Source: Portunus trituberculatus (Eukaryota; Arthropoda; Malacostraca; Decapoda; Portunidae). Taken from it: a DNA stretch of 64,000 nucleotides. Below are positions 10,553-22,637 of the stretch, one piece after another; position 1 is the stretch's first letter, and every line of letters begins with the position of its first letter. Below the pieces are notes generated by a model. That model was not told the DNA's origin. It made no database searches and saw nothing but the letters and a program-made list of their open reading frames with translations. The translations under genes and the position numbers were made by a program. The DNA lies in assembly GCF_017591435.1 (NCBI RefSeq), contig NC_059289.1, positions 19,978,344 to 20,042,343 of the forward strand. Direction: 5' to 3'.

Positions 10553-11800
10553 AGTGGAAGAGGTTGCGACCGTCGAGGAAGAGGAGGAAGCAGAAGAAGA
10601 CGAGATCGTCGACGTGGAAGACAGCGATTCAGACCAGCCACTTCCGATTGTCGAGCCTCCACCAGCAGATGAAGAAGGCTTGACAACACCCAAGAAAAAG
10701 AAGAACTCTACCTCCAAAAAAAACCCGCAGCTGAAGCTGAACCGACTCCCCAACCAAGTCCACAGAATGAAACAGCTGACCAGGATGACGCGGAGGAATT
10801 GCACACAATCCACTACCTGCTGAGAAGGAAGAACCCGGGCACCAGACGTGAAGACGCACAACTTAAAAGAAAGAAAGAAAAAAAAAAAACTCAACAAGAT
10901 AACCTTCTTAAATATCATAAAGGGATACGACAAGAACCAGCCAGACAAAAAGAAACTGACAAACAACCAGAACACGGTCCGTCAACTTGCCCGCCATGGA
11001 GGACTGACTACGAAGCCATCTTCTCCACTCCTGACGCCACCAACATCGACGCTGCGGCCCTCCTTGACAAGACCCTGCCTCCTCGCCCATCAACCCAATG
11101 AAGCTGCTGAAGTACTGCACCGCCTGCATTGAAGAACAGTAGCTCAGCAACACTCACCATCATCTTGCGCCTGGGTCAAGCCCCAGTGACTTTACTCTCT
11201 TACTAAAGCTCCCTTTTTATCACCCACCTATTCTTTTCCTATCCCCATTTCCCCCTCCGCCTTTTCTATCTAAGTTCCTTCCTTCCTTCCTTCCAATTTC
11301 ACTCGACGAAGAAGAAGACGAAGACGAAGAAGATGAAGATGAAGACGAAGAAAAAGATGAAGAAGAAGACGAAGAAGGCGACGAGGAGGAGAGAGAGGAA
11401 GTGGACGTCGTGGGAAGTGGAAGTGTAGGGGAGGCACCTTCGCCCCAGCCCATCAAGCCAAATCGACCCTCCGACTCCCAGCCTTCGTCCGGCAAGGAGG
11501 AAGAAGACGACGGCTGGGTAACCAAGAAAAAGCGGCTGCCAAGGGCTAAAGCCGCAATACAAACACTCGATCCGCCGAAGGTACCGAAGCACAGACGAAC
11601 AACTAAGCCATCAATTGCCCTCCGCGAGTCACCCACCATCACGAGGTTGAGGCAAGTAAACTGGACGGGGCCAGTCCGTGAAGAGGTACTGACTGGCGTC
11701 TACATCCACGACTGAGATCGCTTCGTGGGATCAATCAAGGGATACTATGAACTCGGCTACAGGAACTTCCCGTACCCGAAAGAAAGAAATAAGCCAGTGA
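10553..11800 (+). pseudogene. Broken continuation of the cold-shock ORF1-like protein
   Basis: Frames 10554-10823, 10799-11132 and 11401-11715 share an acidic composition (VEEEEEAEEDEIVDVEDSDS, a second acidic run encoded near 11310-11400) followed by DDGWVTKKKRLPRAK, a W-V-KK pattern like ones seen in LINE ORF1 proteins, and later VNWTGPVREEVLTGVYIHD. After a stop at 11713-11715 the same frame continues as RFVGSIKGYYELGYRNFPY. Low-complexity purine tracts (about 11308-11400) account for some of the acidic residues. No zinc knuckle or endonuclease follows before the gypsy element at 11995. I do not recognise a function beyond the cold-shock head. Confidence 0.45.
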
Positions 11801-12233
11801 AGTGAAGTTAACTGGGAAACAAGGACACAGTGAAATGCAGAGAACCCATCGCTTTTCATAGATTAGTGAAGTTAAGCAAGACTTGAGATCAGACTAATTC
11901 ATGTATTAAGAAAAACTCAGTTTGTGTACATACAATATGTTTTTAAAGAATGCAATATCATAGGTTTTAATGATCTCCTGAAAGAAATAATATCTGTAGG
12001 AATATTACTTAGATAGTAAGATAGGGAAACACTTAACACCAAGGAATATACAGAGAGGAAGTTGTGGTGTGCGTTAAAATTTGGAGGACAGCGACGATGC
12101 TGCCATCTGTTAGAAGGGAGTACTTTCATAGAAAACGTTTTTAGGAGTAACTTAAGATTTTTCCCATGTTTCCTCCCCACCTTTTATTTTTCCCTGCATT
12201 CTTTCGTGGTTATGAACTTATAAGACAAATAAA

Positions 12234-12711
<478 letters not shown>

Positions 12712-12716
12712 TCACG

Positions 12717-12892
12717 GCTCTCTGCCCTGGCCATCATAACATTGGACATGCCCACCCACCCTCCTGGCAGTCTCAGGCGTCCACCTGTGATACCCACACA
12801 GGATTACCCTAGGGCTCATAAGGATCCATAGATCTTTGTGGCCTCTTTTGGATCTTTATGAGCCCTGGGTAGTCCAGTGTAGGTATCACAGG
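12717..12892. repeat. Palindrome of a LINE tail
   Basis: The stretch GTGATACCCACACAGGATTA at about 12787 is matched in reverse complement up to about 12892, with both arms containing GGCTCATAA-type sequence and a centre near 12832-12850. The left arm continues outward as a plus-strand copy of the LINE tail whose minus-strand copy lies at 12830-13205. This is therefore an inverted duplication of LINE sequence. Confidence 0.75.
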
Positions 12893-13205
12893 TGTGGTAG
12901 CTGGCTGGTCTTCCTCAAGAAGGTACAAGTAAGGCGAAGGACAGCAGGTTGCCAGGAGGGGTGGACACCTGAGGCCACTAGAAGGGTGGGCAGGTCGAGT
13001 GTTGTGATGGCCAGGGCGGAGAGCCGGGAGCGTAGTGCAATATGTTGAGAGTGGAAGTGTTGGCATTGAAGCAGGAAATGTTCCATGGCCTCAGGGGAAG
13101 TCCTACACCAAGGGCAGAAGGTGTCACGAGATAGACATAGGCAGTGCAAATGAACACTGAGCGTGGTGTGGCCCAGGCAGAGGTGGGCGATGGCTGATGT
13201 GCCCT
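12830..13205 (-). pseudogene. C-terminal tail of an RNase H-bearing LINE ORF2
   Basis: The minus-strand frame contains AHLCLGHTTLSVHLHCLCLS, then FCPWCRTSPEAMEHFLLQC and a histidine-rich stretch QHFHSQH: a C-C-H-C zinc pattern found after RNase H in R1/LOA/Jockey-type LINE proteins. It continues through LSALAITTLDLPTLL to about LRKTSQLPHL. A related copy occurs at 53583-53850 (minus). Only the tail is present; there is no reverse transcriptase. Confidence 0.75.
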
Positions 13206-14257
13206 GCGCTCCTTCCCGTGACTGACTGACTGTTTGAATCTTGTAACGGCGCTCATCTTCTCCCGCTGATGGACCCCCCATCCTTCACCCCCTTACTACC
13301 TGTGACCCGTGCGCCATCTGTTAGAAGCTAAGCTCCCTAATCAATTCCTCCAGCCTGCTCATTGAACCCATATATCCTTATAGATATAGAATCCTTGTTT
13401 AACACTATACTAATAGACATATTCTACACTCTCATACATCAGGCAGCCACACCTACCCACAATCCTCAAAGGGTTTTGCACCTAGACCGAGGAGAAGACA
13501 CACATACACCGAGTTAGCCAGGATTGTTTTGTCACCTGTAGCCGGTTAAAGAACAATACACGTGTTGACTAACTCCTGGATTTTACTTCAAGCCCTGTGA
13601 TACTGACAGCTCCACTAACATACGCGGATTTTATATAGCTCTGTGAGATCCCATCTGCATGGCCCAGATCATGGCGCAGTGAACGGCCCACAACATGGAG
13701 CAGTGAACAGCCCACAACATGGCGCACTGAATTGCCGGCGTGTAATCAAGCGCTTTCTCAGTGTTTTGCCTCTCTTTTCGTCTTCGTCTGTCGTGTGTTA
13801 CCTGCCCGTGGTATAGTGCAGTGCTACTGTGTTTCCTGTGCAGTGATTACAGTGTCTAGTGCAGTGTGGTGGCGTTTTTTTCCGGTGCCAGGAAGGGTTT
13901 CTGATGCTATCAGGAATACCATTGTCCCCCTTCCAACCGGGAGAAAACGAAGCTACTGTCATAATGTGCCCCCGCCTGCGAGACGTGTCGGGAGAGCGCG
14001 GCCAGCGGACGAGAGTCAGACCACTCCGCACCACCTCTGTTTCACCTCAAGACAGTATTGCCACGTGATTCCACCACAGATTTTGCACGTCTACCACTTC
14101 CCATGGCACACTGCCTCACCTGTGGTCGTATATGTGCCTTTGGTTATGCTACTATTGCAACAGTGAGGGTTCGAGGAGTTGATGTACCCAAATATCTGTG
14201 ACGCAAACACGCATGCCAAGGGCGCGAAAACCACGATAAATTCAGCAACAGGCAATC

Positions 14258-15325
14258 ATGGCAGAATCTCCTCACCCTGATGTACTTCTAAAACTGCAAG
14301 TCATTGAGGACAACCGTCGCCAGGAGGCAGCTGAGCGACGTCAGGAGGAAGAACAACGCCGACGTGAGAAAGAAGAACGTAGGAGGCAGGAAGATGAGCG
14401 GCGAGAATCACAACGGAGAGAGGAGTTCAAGCAGCTGTTGGAAACTGTTGCACAGCAGTCGCGCTTCACTCCCCAACTTGCTGCAACGTCACCCACCTCC
14501 CCCTCGCCCACTCTATCTCCGCAGCCGCTCCCAGCTGGGATGCTACACCCTACAAATACAAAGGCAGTCATCCATCCCTCACCCCCGCTTCAGTCTGATG
14601 TTACCTTCCCAGACTACAAGGCGTGGAAGAGACAAAAGAACGACTACGCCACCTTCACTGACCTTGCAAAGCTTGACCTCCCCAAACAACACATTCAGTT
14701 ACGCATGTGCATGACACCTGAGGTGCTGCACATTCTGCAGTACCGCTTACGTGTGACTCCAGACGACATGCGGCCGATTGAACAGGTGTTAGACGCGCTT
14801 GAACAACACGTCAAGGCTCAAACAAACGAGGCTCTACGACACAGACTTGTTCAGCTGCAAACAACGGGTGGGGGAGTGCTTTAACGATTTCTTCGTCAGA
14901 GTGAAAAATCTTGCAGAGGCGGTAGACATCTGCAAGGGCGCTAACACACAATGCGAGGAGACACAACTGAAGCAGGTGTTGCTGATGGGTGTATGTGATC
15001 AAGACCTCGTACGAGAATTGATCAGTACCATCGCCACCAAGACTCTTGATGAAACCGTATAACAATGCTATGCATTCGAGGCGGCGAGGCGCACCACTTC
15101 TGCCATAGTCTCCCCTTCAAAGTCTGTCTGCGCCACTTCACGCTACAAGCAGGAAAAGAAAACGAGCAACCTACCAAGGTCACCCGCACCACTAAAGGAC
15201 AAATGTGACAGCTGTAGGCGCCCGCATCCTAAGAACCAATGCTCCGCCACTAACACTGTATGTCGCAACTGTGGTAAGAAGGGACACTGGAGCAAGACAC
15301 CACGATGCCAAGCATCGTGTTAACA
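14258..15325 (+). pseudogene. Gypsy gag: coiled coil, capsid-like region and CCHC knuckle
   Basis: The first frame (14258-14884) opens with MAESPHPDVLLKLQVIEDN and a strongly charged heptad-like run of R, E and Q (residues 18-60), then a proline-rich stretch and VTFPDYKAWKRQKNDYATFT, typical of capsid proteins of this group. A one-base shift near 14860 moves the remainder to a frame that reads FNDFFVRVKNLAEAVDICKG and ends with the knuckle CRNCGKKGHWSKTPRC near 15260-15307. Gag forms the particle and binds the RNA. Shift at about 14860 and stops at 15060 and 15320 make it non-functional. Confidence 0.85.
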
Positions 15326-16339
15326 CTATTCTTGCCAGGTGTCGGGAGAACGGCATTACACGTCTTAGTGCTGACAAGTTCGTTCTCGCCGAGCCCAAGG
15401 TAAAATTTTGTGGATTCGTGCTATCATCTGAAGGTATCAACGCTGATCCAGACAAAGTTCGTGCCATAACCGACTTTGCGACAAGAGCTAACATTACTAA
15501 TCTTCGATCCTTCATGGGCCTTGTTAACCAGCTGGCTGAGTTCTCGCCTGAAATCTCTGCATCAGCGTAGCCACTTCGACCACTGCTGAGCCCAAGACGC
15601 ACGTTTACGTGGACCACTGATCATGGCGTTGCAGCATTGGCCAGCCCACCACAGTTGGAGATGTTTGACCCACATCTACCCGCCACTCTCTTGACAGATG
15701 CCTCTCGTCTCCATGGTTCACGCTTCTTGGCTATGCCACAATCTTGAAAGATCATGGCGGTGGCCTTTCCGTCTCGAATTCAGTGTGGTTCACGCTTCCT
15801 CAGAACGGTTTCCTACAGAAACGCGTTCCCTTTACGCCACACATGGTATGAGAACTTGAAATGCTGGCAACGGTGTGGGCGATGCAGAAATGCAGTTTTA
15901 CCTGCGGGGTCTGCATCACTTTGAACACGTCACTGATCATCGTCCACTGATTCCTATACTGAACTACTATACTCTTGACGCTGTGGAAAATCCACGACTT
16001 CAGCGCCTCAAGAAAAAGTTGTCACCTTACGTCTTCACAGCACGATGGCGGCCAGGCAAGACCCTCTGCTTACCTGACGCACTATCCCGTCATCCTGTTG
16101 CCTCCCCTACTGAAGATGACAACATACTCGCTGACAGCTCTGTGACGCATGCCATCGCACTCAGGGCCATGCAAACTCTGACTGAGCATGAAGAGCACTC
16201 TTCGTCGGCAGACCTGAAAACGGAGGAACTGTTGCAGACAGAGCGATCCGATGACACGTACCAGCGCCTTCTTGACTGTGTGCGTCATGGATTCCCACAC
16301 AATAGGTATGATCTCCATTCTACCCTCTTGCCATATTAG
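15326..16339 (+). pseudogene. Gypsy pol remnant: RT connection and RNase H
   Basis: Immediately after gag a frame reads FVLAEPKVKFCGFVLSSEGI, then SFMGLVNQLAEFSPEIS: the end of the reverse transcriptase and connection region of Ty3/gypsy. The protease and the catalytic reverse transcriptase core are missing between about 15320 and 15340, a large internal deletion. RNase H follows in shifted frames, with TLLTDASRL (catalytic DAS), HFEHVTDHRPLIPILN and LPDALSRHPV. RNase H degrades the RNA template. Multiple frame changes (about 15570, 15870) and stops are present. Confidence 0.85.
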
Positions 16340-17300
16340 AAACTTCGGGAAGACCTGTACTGTGATGGTGATATAGCACTCTACGGCCCACGTGTTATTG
16401 TACCTGCAGCGCTCCGCGACACGATCCTCACGGCATCTGCCTCGAGTCAGCCACCAGGCTCCGAAACAGAAGCCTGGCCATCATAAACTCCGACATCCAG
16501 AATGTTGTGACTTCCTGTGACGCCTGCTGGACACTACTCCTGAGCCAACGACAAGAGGAATAATACAACTATGACCGCCCGACCCGCCCTTTTAAATCTG
16601 TATTTGCTGACTTTCACTGTAGCTGGGACAACTTTCAGTTAGCAGACAGGTTCTCAGGATGGCAGTTTCTTCTCATGCGGCAGGGACACAACCGCTGCTG
16701 CTTCGTTTAGCAAGTTCTTTGCAAGCTCAGGAGTTCCCGTACACCTCAGGACTGAGAGAACCCAAGTTCACGAGCCAAGAATTTGCCGAGTTCTTGCAGC
16801 GTTGGGGCGTCCCGCATACAATCACCTCAAGTATACCCGCAAGCCATCGGTCACGCTGAGGTGTCTGTCAAGGTTGTGAAGCACCTCATCATGAAGGCTG
16901 CTCAATCAGGCAACATTGACTCTGAGGCCTTCAACCGCGGACTACTGGAGCTGAGGAACACACCAAACGACAATGGACATTCTCTTACACAACTGCTCTA
17001 CAGTCACCCCTTCCGAACATGTGTACCAGCCCACCCAGCAGCCTACAAGATGGAGTGGTATCCCAATAAGGAGGACTGGAGCAGGATGTTGCTTCCTGTT
17101 ACAACCAGCGTGCCCGCTCGCTGCCTGTCTTTGTTGTTAATGAGCAGGTTCGCTTCCAGAACCCCAGAACAAAGCGCTGGGATCAGGTTGGCACAGCGGT
17201 GGCATATCATGAACCGCGTCAGTACGACGTTCGCCTGCCGTGTGGTCGAGTCCTGCGTAGGAACCATCGCTTCTTACGTCCAGTCATCGTCCCTAGGGAC
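16340..17300 (+). pseudogene. Gypsy integrase remnant
   Basis: Separate short frames give VFADFHCSWDNFQLADRFSG around 16600-16660 (integrase core start), PQAIGHAEVSVKVVKHLI near 16840-16890 (the catalytic Glu region) and LLELRNTPNDNGHSLTQLLY around 16945-17000, ordered as in the DDE integrase of Ty3/gypsy elements. A C-terminal stretch with EWYPNKEDWSRM follows. The order and spacing fit a full-length integrase reduced by stops and single-base indels (for example at 16340, 16490 and 16858). Function would be integration of the DNA copy. Confidence 0.8.
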
Positions 17301-17437
17301 CCCTCGCTAGAACTTGACAGGGACTCAGGACCCGGAACCACTTCTTACGTTCTAGGCGCCTACACACTGTCCAAGATGGTAGTCTACACTCTCAGTTCAA
17401 GACTTCGCTTTGAACTTGGTGGGGGAGGTGGGTCCAG

Positions 17438-17795
17438 TGCTTGATTCACTTAGATAGTAAGGTAGGGATACACTTAACACTATACTAATACACATATTCT
17501 ACGCTCTCATACATCTGGCAGCCACACCTACCCACAATCCTCAGAGATTTTGCACCCAGACCGAGGAGAGGACACACACATGCGAGTTAGCCAGGATTGT
17601 TTTGTCACCTGTAGCCGGTTAAAGAACAATACACGTGTTGACTGTCTCCTGGACTTTACTTAAGGCCCTGTAATACTGACAGCTCCACTAACATACGCTG
17701 GTTCTTATATAGGGCTCTGTGAGATCCCATCTGCATGGCCCAGAACATGGCGCAGTGAACGGCCCACAACATGGCGCAGTGAACAGCCCACAACA
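17438..17795 (+). repeat. Right LTR of the gypsy element
   Basis: 358 bp starting TGCTTGATTC and ending CCCACAACA. It follows a polypurine tract and is followed by the ATATC target duplication. It is uninterrupted and serves as the empty-site reference for the insertion in the left LTR. Confidence 0.95.
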
Positions 17796-17860
17796 ATATC
17801 AATTTTAATAATGATAATTGTAATAATAATAATAATAATACGAGTCTCCGTTAGTGGTGT

Positions 17861-18764
17861 GTGATCTGCTGGCTTCTATACGTAGTGATGGCTTTCCTTG
17901 TTTTCCCTACGGTTTCGGCTGGTTGTGTTAGTTCTCCTATTCTCGAGGCCTTCGTTATGAAGGTCTCAGAGGTGGAGGCTGAGTTCCATCGAAGGATCTC
18001 GGAGGTGCGGGAGGAGTTTCGAGGCCGAATCTCTGACCTGCAGGCCGAGTTCTGCCGAGTGAACTCAGCTACTGAGGAAGTGGCGGTTCCTGCAGTCTCA
18101 TTACCAAGTAATGAGACGAAGGACCAGGAGGAGTGGCGAGTGGTGTCCTCAGGTGCAAAGAGGAGAAAGGTCCTCAGGGCGACACAGCGAGTGGAAACGG
18201 AAAATTCCTTCGCTGTGTTGGAGGAGTGGAGGAGGAGAAAGAGGAGGCGGGAAGCGACGAGGTGAGGAGGGTAGAGGGGTCCCTACCCGCAGGTAAGGTA
18301 CTACTTATCGGTGACAGTCAGGTGAGGCATTTGGACGCAGCGTTTTGTGATAAGGACAGGAGGAGGAGGACGAGAGTGTGCCTACCAGGGGCCGGAATTG
18401 AGAGGGTGAGTGTTCAGCTGGACACGTGTTTGGCGGATGGGACCAAACCCATTGTTTTCCTCAGCGCTAGGGGAAATGACATTTGCAAGGTAAGGAGTGA
18501 GGAGCTGTTTAGGAGATTTAAGGAGGCTTTGGCTAAAATTAGAAATATGCGGTGTGTTGCTAAGGAGGGGACTGGGAAGTGAATGGCTGTCCAGGGCTAT
18601 TGCTATTAAATTGCAGACTTGCAGATCACTGCAGGAGCAATGGATGGGCGTTCATCGACAACTGGGACCTCTTTTACGGCAAAGACACCTTGTATGCCAC
18701 GGATGGAGTGCATTTATCACGCAAGGTATTCGAGTTGTGGCTGGAACACTTGAAGGCGAGTTAA
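17861..18764 (+). pseudogene. CR1 ORF1: coiled coil plus SGNH/GDSL esterase (copy B)
   Basis: The frame 17861-18265 has a hydrophobic start, then a charged heptad-like region (VSEVEAEFHRRISEVREEF) and EEWRVVSSGAKRRKV. A frame change near 18240 leads to the esterase: KVLLIGDSQVRHLD (block I with the Ser nucleophile), FLSARGNDI (G-N-D of block III), and after another shift near 18560 DTLYATDGVHLS (block V with Asp and His). All signature blocks of an SGNH hydrolase are therefore present in the right order. Proposed roles include lipid or ester hydrolysis during trafficking of the particle; this is unproven. The start codon is uncertain because of the breaks. Confidence 0.85.
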
Positions 18765-19660
18765 ATGCACTCCAGCGCTTTTTTCGGGGGACAGGAAAGG
18801 GAAGGGGTATCGGTGACCCATAGGCAGGAAGGAATAGTCAAATCTAGAAAAGTAACCAGCTTAGTAAATGCAAAGAATAGTTTAAAAGTGTATTACACAA
18901 ACTGTAGGAGTATTCTAAATAAGATAGATTTGCTGAGAGGTGCAGCTTGTGTTGAAAATTTTGATATAATTGCTTTAACAGAAACCTGGTTAGATATGTC
19001 AGGGAGGGTATTTGATCAGGAGGTGAAAATTGATGGTTATACACTTTTTCATAAGGACAGGGAAAACAGAAGAGGGGGAGGAGTGGCCTTGTACGTCAAG
19101 GACACACTGCAATGTTGCATAAACAGCAGAATTAAGACAGACAGCAAAACAGAGTCTCTATGGGTAGATATTAAAGGATGGGTCTCAATCAGTAGTAATG
19201 CGTTTAGTGTACAGGCCACCAAATGCTTCAGACCAAATAAACTCTTCCCTATGGGAGGAAATAAATAGAGCAGCCAGGTACAGTAAGGTATGTGTGGTAG
19301 GGGATTTTAACTATAGGAATGTTGATTGGAGCTTGATGGTGGGTAACGGAAGCAGATGAGTTCATTAAGGTCATACAGGATAATTTTTTTAAAGCAAGTC
19401 ATTTTAGAACCCACACGGGGAAATAATATTCTAGATTTAATTCTGACAAACAGGGAGGAGGCAGTTACACAGGGCGAGGTTGGAGGCCAACTAGGTAACA
19501 GCGATCACAAAGAAGTAAGGTATACATTGAAATGGCATGAAACTTTTAGGAAGCAAAAAAAAAGAAGAGTACCTGACTTCAGAAAGGCTAATTTCGATGG
19601 ATTGAGGAGATATTTACAAATCGCTTGGCAGGGGCAAGGCAGATCTAGTCAGGTAGAAGG
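18765..19660 (+). pseudogene. CR1 endonuclease domain (copy B)
   Basis: The frame 18765-19268 reads LKVYYTNCRSILNKIDLL, ALTETWLD, then RRGGGVALYVKD, the first half of the APE fold. The next motifs appear after shifts near 19200 and 19310: VVGDFNYRN, then ILEPTRGNNILDLILTN and LGNSDHKEVRY in the frame 19356-19718. These are the expected GDFN and SDH catalytic motifs. The domain is broken by at least two frameshifts. Confidence 0.88.
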
Positions 19661-20049
19661 AAGGGAGGACCAGAGAAGGGTGGGGAGGTGTGAAGTCGGG
19701 ATGGGGCGGAGAGAGTGAGGCGGAGGGGCTGGAAGCTGGGAGGAATCCCGGTCAGCTGAGGATTAGTGAGAGCTATACCGAGTTCCTACATAAAATACGT
19801 GACGGTCAGATAGCCAACATTCCATATAAAACAATAGAATCACGAAGCAACGATCCTAAGTGGATGACAGACAGATTAAAGCGATGCATAGGGCAAAAAG
19901 AGAATATATATATAGAGGCTAAAGGCAGGAGATGAAGCTTTAAGGCCACTATACTATGAATTAGTAAGAACAGTTAAGAGGTTAACGAGGAAAGCTAAAA
20001 GTGAATATGAGTTGAGGATAGCCAGCCAAGCGAAGACGAACCCTAAGGA

Positions 20050-21753
20050 TTTTTTTTAGTTATATAAGACGAAAAGTAGAGAAGAAATAGGTCCCATAAG
20101 GACAACAAATGGTGAAATGGCTAGTTCTGCGGAAGAGATTAGTAGAATTATGAACGAGTATTTTTTAACTGTCTTCACCCAGGAGAACACACAGGAAATC
20201 CCAGATAGCGATGAGGTATTTAGGGCAGAGGATAGTGAAAAGTTGACAGATATCCTTATAACTAAGGCGATGGTAAAACAGGAGATAGATAAACTAAAGA
20301 AATTCAAGTCACCAGGACCTGATGAAGTATATCCAAGGGTTCTAAAGGAATGCAAGGACGTCGTAAGAGAGCCTTTAGCGGCACTTTTTAGGATGTCACT
20401 GGAGTCAGGTGAGGTACCGATAATGTGGAGAGAAGCTAATGTGGTTCCCATATTTAAGAAGGAGATAAAACCCTAACGTCTAATTACAGGCCTGTCAGCT
20501 TAACTTCAGTTGTGGGTAAATTAATGGAATCAATAATAGCGAAAACATTAGGAACACCTAGACAAACACGGCTTGATAAATCACACACAACATGGATTTA
20601 CGAAGGGGAAGTCGTGTCTTACAAACTTGTTGAGCTTTTATAGTAAGGTTTATGAGGCGGCAGATAAAGGTGATAATTATGACATTCTATACTTAGATTT
20701 CAGTAAAGCCTTTGACAAGGTACCTCACCAGAGGCTCTTAAAAAGGTTAAAGCACACGGTATAGAGGGTAGAATATTAGGCTGGATTAAAGCGTGGTTAG
20801 ACGACAGGCGACAAAGGGTAGTAATTAATGGTTCGAATTCCGAGTGGGGGAAGTAGTTAGTGGGGTGCCACAGGGCTCAGTTTTAGGGCCATTATTATTT
20901 CTAATATATATCAACGACTTGGATAGTGGAATTAATAGTGATATCAGTAAATTTGCGGACGACACAAAGATAGGTAGATTAATTAGGTCCGATTCGGATG
21001 CCAAGGCTTTGCAGGCTGACTTGGATAGGATGAAAGAATGGACAGATAGATGGCTAATGCAGTTCAATATTAACAAGTGCAGGGTGCTGAGCGTAGTAGA
21101 GATAATCCAAGCAATAGGTACACAATAGATAACGTGGCACTAGGAAGTTCCAAGTATGAGAAAGATTTAGGAGTCATAGTTAGCTCTGATCTCGGTACAA
21201 GGAAGCAATGTATTGAGGCCAGAAATAAGGCGAATAGAGTATTAGGTTTCATTTTAGAAGTGTTAAAAGCAGGAGTCCCAAGTAATACTAAAATTATACT
21301 TGGCGCTGGTCAGGCCACATCTTGACTATGCGGTACAATTCTGGTCCCCACATTACAGGAAGGACATAGCTCTGTTGGAGTCAGTGCAAAGGAGGATGAC
21401 TAAAAGGATACAGGGAATGAGGATATACCCTATGAAGAGAGACTGAAAAAACTTAATCTGCATTCCTTAGAGAGACAGATTAAGAGGAGACTTGATAGAA
21501 GTATTTAAGTGGTATAAGGGTTTTAACAAAGGGACATGAATGTAGTTCTTAGGATCAGTAGCGGGACAGAACCAGAAATAATGGGTTTAAACTTGAAAAA
21601 TTCAGGATTAGGAAAGAGATGGGAAGAAACTGGTTTTCAAACAGAGTGGTTGATGAGTGGAACAGTCTCAGTGGGCATGTAGTCAGGGCTGAGTCAATAG
21701 GGAGCTTTAAAAGGTTAGATGAATTCATGGATAGGGAAGGTAGATGGAATTAG
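20050..21753 (+). pseudogene. CR1 reverse transcriptase (copy B)
   Basis: Motifs in order: KFKSPGPDEVYPRVLKE, WREANVVPIFKK, NYRPVSLTSVVGK after a shift near 20470, HGFTKGKSCLTNLLSFYS, YLDFSKAFDKVPHQRLL, SGVPQGSVLGPLLFLIYIN and FADDTKIG (catalytic). The C-terminal part runs in several frames to a stop at 21751-21753, with NRVVDEWNSLSGHV-like sequence just before. At least five frame changes are visible, so it is inactive. Confidence 0.92.
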
Positions 21754-21923
21754 GTAGATTAAGCACACCTCGTATAGGCCTGGCGGCCTCTTGCACCTTC
21801 CCTCCTTTCTTATGTTCTTATGAGATATGACATACCATCATTGGTCATTTTCTTGACTATCCCACTCTCGGAGATAGGCTCAAGTAATATCCTAAGTTTG
21901 CTCACAGGTTGTAGGATTTTCAT

Positions 21924-22187
21924 ATAATAGGCTGTGCAATATTTATTTATTTATTTATTTATTTCTATTTTATCTGTTTATTTATTTATTCATTTAATTT
22001 ATATATTTATTCATTTATTTATCTCTATACTCTATATTTATACGTTTTGTTGTACTATCCATAAGTATATGGATGGATGGCAAGATCCATCTTCCTCCTT
22101 TATAAATATATAAATAAAATAAAATAAATAAATAAATAAATAAAATAGAAATAAATGAATAAATAAATAGATATTGCACAGCCTATT
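21924..22187. repeat. AT-rich inverted repeat (foldback)
   Basis: TAATAGGCTGTGCAATAT followed by ATTT-type tetranucleotides at 21924 on is matched in reverse complement at the right end (ATATTGCACAGCCTATTA, ending 22187). Arms are about 110 bp with a short central spacer around 22030-22090. It may be a MITE, but no target duplication is convincing. Confidence 0.75.
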
Positions 22188-22190
22188 ACA

Positions 22191-22412
22191 TGGGGCCGCC
22201 GTGGTACACTGGAACCATGCGTGCTTTGGGATCCTAGAGGTCTCCAAGCGCACGGGCTCGAATCCTGTCCACGGTCTGAGTGTAGGTTGGGCTTCCTCAC
22301 TCGGGGCAACGGTTTCCTAGCGGGTGGGCTTTAAGATTGGAGGTACCCTAAAAAGTATCCCCTTTAGCCCATAAATTCCCGTGAAAAGTCCACATGGTAT
22401 AAAAAAAAAAAA
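22191..22412 (+). mobile_element. SINE with tRNA-like head and poly(A) tail
   Basis: A roughly 210-bp unit with an A-box-like GTGGTACACTGG at 22201, a B-box-like GGGCTCGAATCC at 22254 and a terminal A run (22401-22412). The head resembles a class II (long variable arm) tRNA gene but cannot be folded cleanly. The body has no relation to the CAC-headed SINE elsewhere in the window. It adjoins the AT-rich foldback and lies in the flank of the nuclear receptor exons. Confidence 0.6.
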
Positions 22413-22637
22413 GATTAATGTATCAGTCAATCAATCAATTTTCTTTACGTTTTAGCACACCGTTCTGAAGTGTAATGCACTTTTTCGACTGCACATTTTT
22501 CTAAACATACATCGGTCAGTCACCAAAGTTCCCTTGAGTAGATTTAATTTCAAAATACTAGAAAAGGATGGAAATGAGAATATAGCAACAAAGATAAGGC
22601 CATGCAAACTGAGATCTCCATTACATGTTCATCTCAC

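Larger units (their letters stand above)
17840..21822 (+). mobile_element. CR1-clade LINE, copy B (near full length)
   Basis: About 4.0 kb, reading ORF1 with coiled coil and SGNH esterase, then endonuclease, reverse transcriptase and a short 3' UTR. The 3' end is two perfect copies of TTCTTATG (21807-21822), the octamer-type terminus typical of CR1 elements. The 5' end is placed at about 17840, where the AAT-rich stretch beyond the gypsy target duplication gives way to non-repetitive sequence. Frameshifts and stops break every ORF, but it is the most complete of the three CR1 copies in the window. Confidence 0.9.

Noticed and set aside
13732..14166. 144-residue frame before gag
   Set aside because: It occupies the untranslated leader of the gypsy element between the primer-binding site and gag, and has no recognisable motif.
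21836..21925. Possible further receptor exon on the minus strand (donor-like GATG|GTATGT)
   Set aside because: Weak acceptor, no ligand-binding-domain motif in the short frame, and it lies next to the CR1 3' end.
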